5,678 nt of DNA. It comes from Pseudomonadota bacterium. Its GTDB lineage: Bacteria > Pseudomonadota > Alphaproteobacteria > Azospirillales > Azospirillaceae. The position numbers and the translations under genes were made by a program. Where the stretch lies: assembly GCA_023416455.1 (NCBI GenBank), contig JAEZHQ010000218.1, positions 1 to 5,678 of the forward strand, in the 5' to 3' direction. The first letter of the stretch is position 1. Each line of letters starts with the position of its first letter. Shown here piece after piece: positions 5,506 to 5,678 of this stretch. The notes below the pieces were generated by a model that worked only from the letters and a program-made list of their open reading frames with translations, had not been told where the DNA came from and made no database searches.

Positions 5506-5554
5506 GAGCGGATTCACGCTTCAAATCGATTCCGATTTCACGCGATCCGCTCTA
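5506..5554. repeat. Nested palindromic element abutting the chemotaxis gene stop codon
   Basis: Outer arms GAGCGGAT (5506-5513) and ATCCGCTC (5545-5552) enclose an inner inverted repeat, AAATCG (5523-5528) and CGATTT (5533-5538), around ATTC. The element finishes with CTAG at 5552-5555. It overlaps the last bases of the TAG stop of the neighbouring gene. Its layout, with GAGC/GCTC ends next to CTAG and a nested core, resembles dispersed palindromic elements known between genes in alphaproteobacteria. That family membership is an inference; a fold-back role downstream of the chemotaxis transcript is equally possible. Confidence 0.45.
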
Positions 5555-5678
5555 GCCCCGGCCGCTTTCCAACTGCCCGAGGAAGGCGTCGACGCTCCGT
5601 TGCAGGGCGGTGGTGTCCCGCCGCAGCCCGGACGCGGCCTCCAGCACGCGCTGGGCGGCGCCGCCGGTCTGCTCGGAG
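5552..5678 (-). CDS. Methyl-accepting chemotaxis protein, C-terminal fragment
   Basis: Reading leftward from the window edge, 41 codons stay open to a TAG at 5554-5552. The peptide contains SEQTGGAAQRVLEAASGLRR and then TTALQRSVDAFLGQLES. This matches the extreme C-terminus of many alphaproteobacterial chemoreceptors, where the last helix of the signalling coiled coil ends in a pattern like EQTGxAAxxVLxAAxxL...L...VxxFL. These receptors pass ligand signals to CheA/CheW to control flagellar rotation. The sensor, HAMP and methylation regions lie outside the window, so ligand and membrane topology cannot be stated. Identification rests on this short tail only, but the pattern is distinctive. It runs in the same direction as the HD gene and the flagellar operon, with the two palindromes between it and the HD gene. 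Confidence 0.75.
   Translation of the reverse strand, partial: SEQTGGAAQRVLEAASGLRRDTTALQRSVDAFLGQLESGRG

Overview
The window looks like chromosome of a GC-rich alphaproteobacterium, most likely of the Azospirillum/Rhodospirillales type. This is judged from recalled protein families, the strong G/C bias at third codon positions, the arrangement of a polar-flagellum operon ending in flbD, and a PraR-like XRE regulator. No database search was possible, so the genus is an inference.

Positions 1-3733 (minus strand) hold a tight flagellar operon, read right to left: fliF (MS ring), fliH (export ATPase regulator), fliN (C-ring), a motA-type stator gene, and the first ten codons of a gene whose start matches flbD (sigma-54 activator). 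The junctions are 4 nt (fliF/fliH), 42 nt (fliH/fliN), a 4-nt ATGA overlap (fliN/motA) and 3 nt (motA/flbD), so co-transcription and translational coupling are very likely. fliG, which often lies between fliF and fliH, is absent here, and no motB or fliI is visible.

Positions 3734-4257 are the intergenic control region. About 70 bases upstream of the fliF start is a good sigma-54 (-24/-12) promoter on the minus strand. Further upstream are two palindromic sites with a shared GGCA-N5-TGCC core. Their centres are 21 bp apart, about 89 and 110 bp before the predicted transcription start, as expected for an enhancer-binding protein. Since the operon ends in the apparent gene for such a protein, an autoregulatory FlbD circuit is the main hypothesis from this window. 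On the plus strand the same region carries a plausible promoter and structured leader for the divergent regulator gene.

Positions 4258-4776 (plus) encode a 172-residue XRE-family regulator. It converges on an HD-domain phosphohydrolase gene (4780-5376, minus) with only 3 bp between the stop codons. Positions 5377-5551 contain a perfect 21-bp hairpin followed by a T-rich run on the plus strand, and then a second palindromic element ending at the stop codon of the last gene. Positions 5552-5678 (minus) are the C-terminal end of a methyl-accepting chemotaxis protein, so the segment is motility and chemotaxis related on both sides.

No mobile element, CRISPR array, tRNA or rRNA was seen. The genes themselves are ordinary family members; the interest lies in regulation and in the intergenic palindromes.
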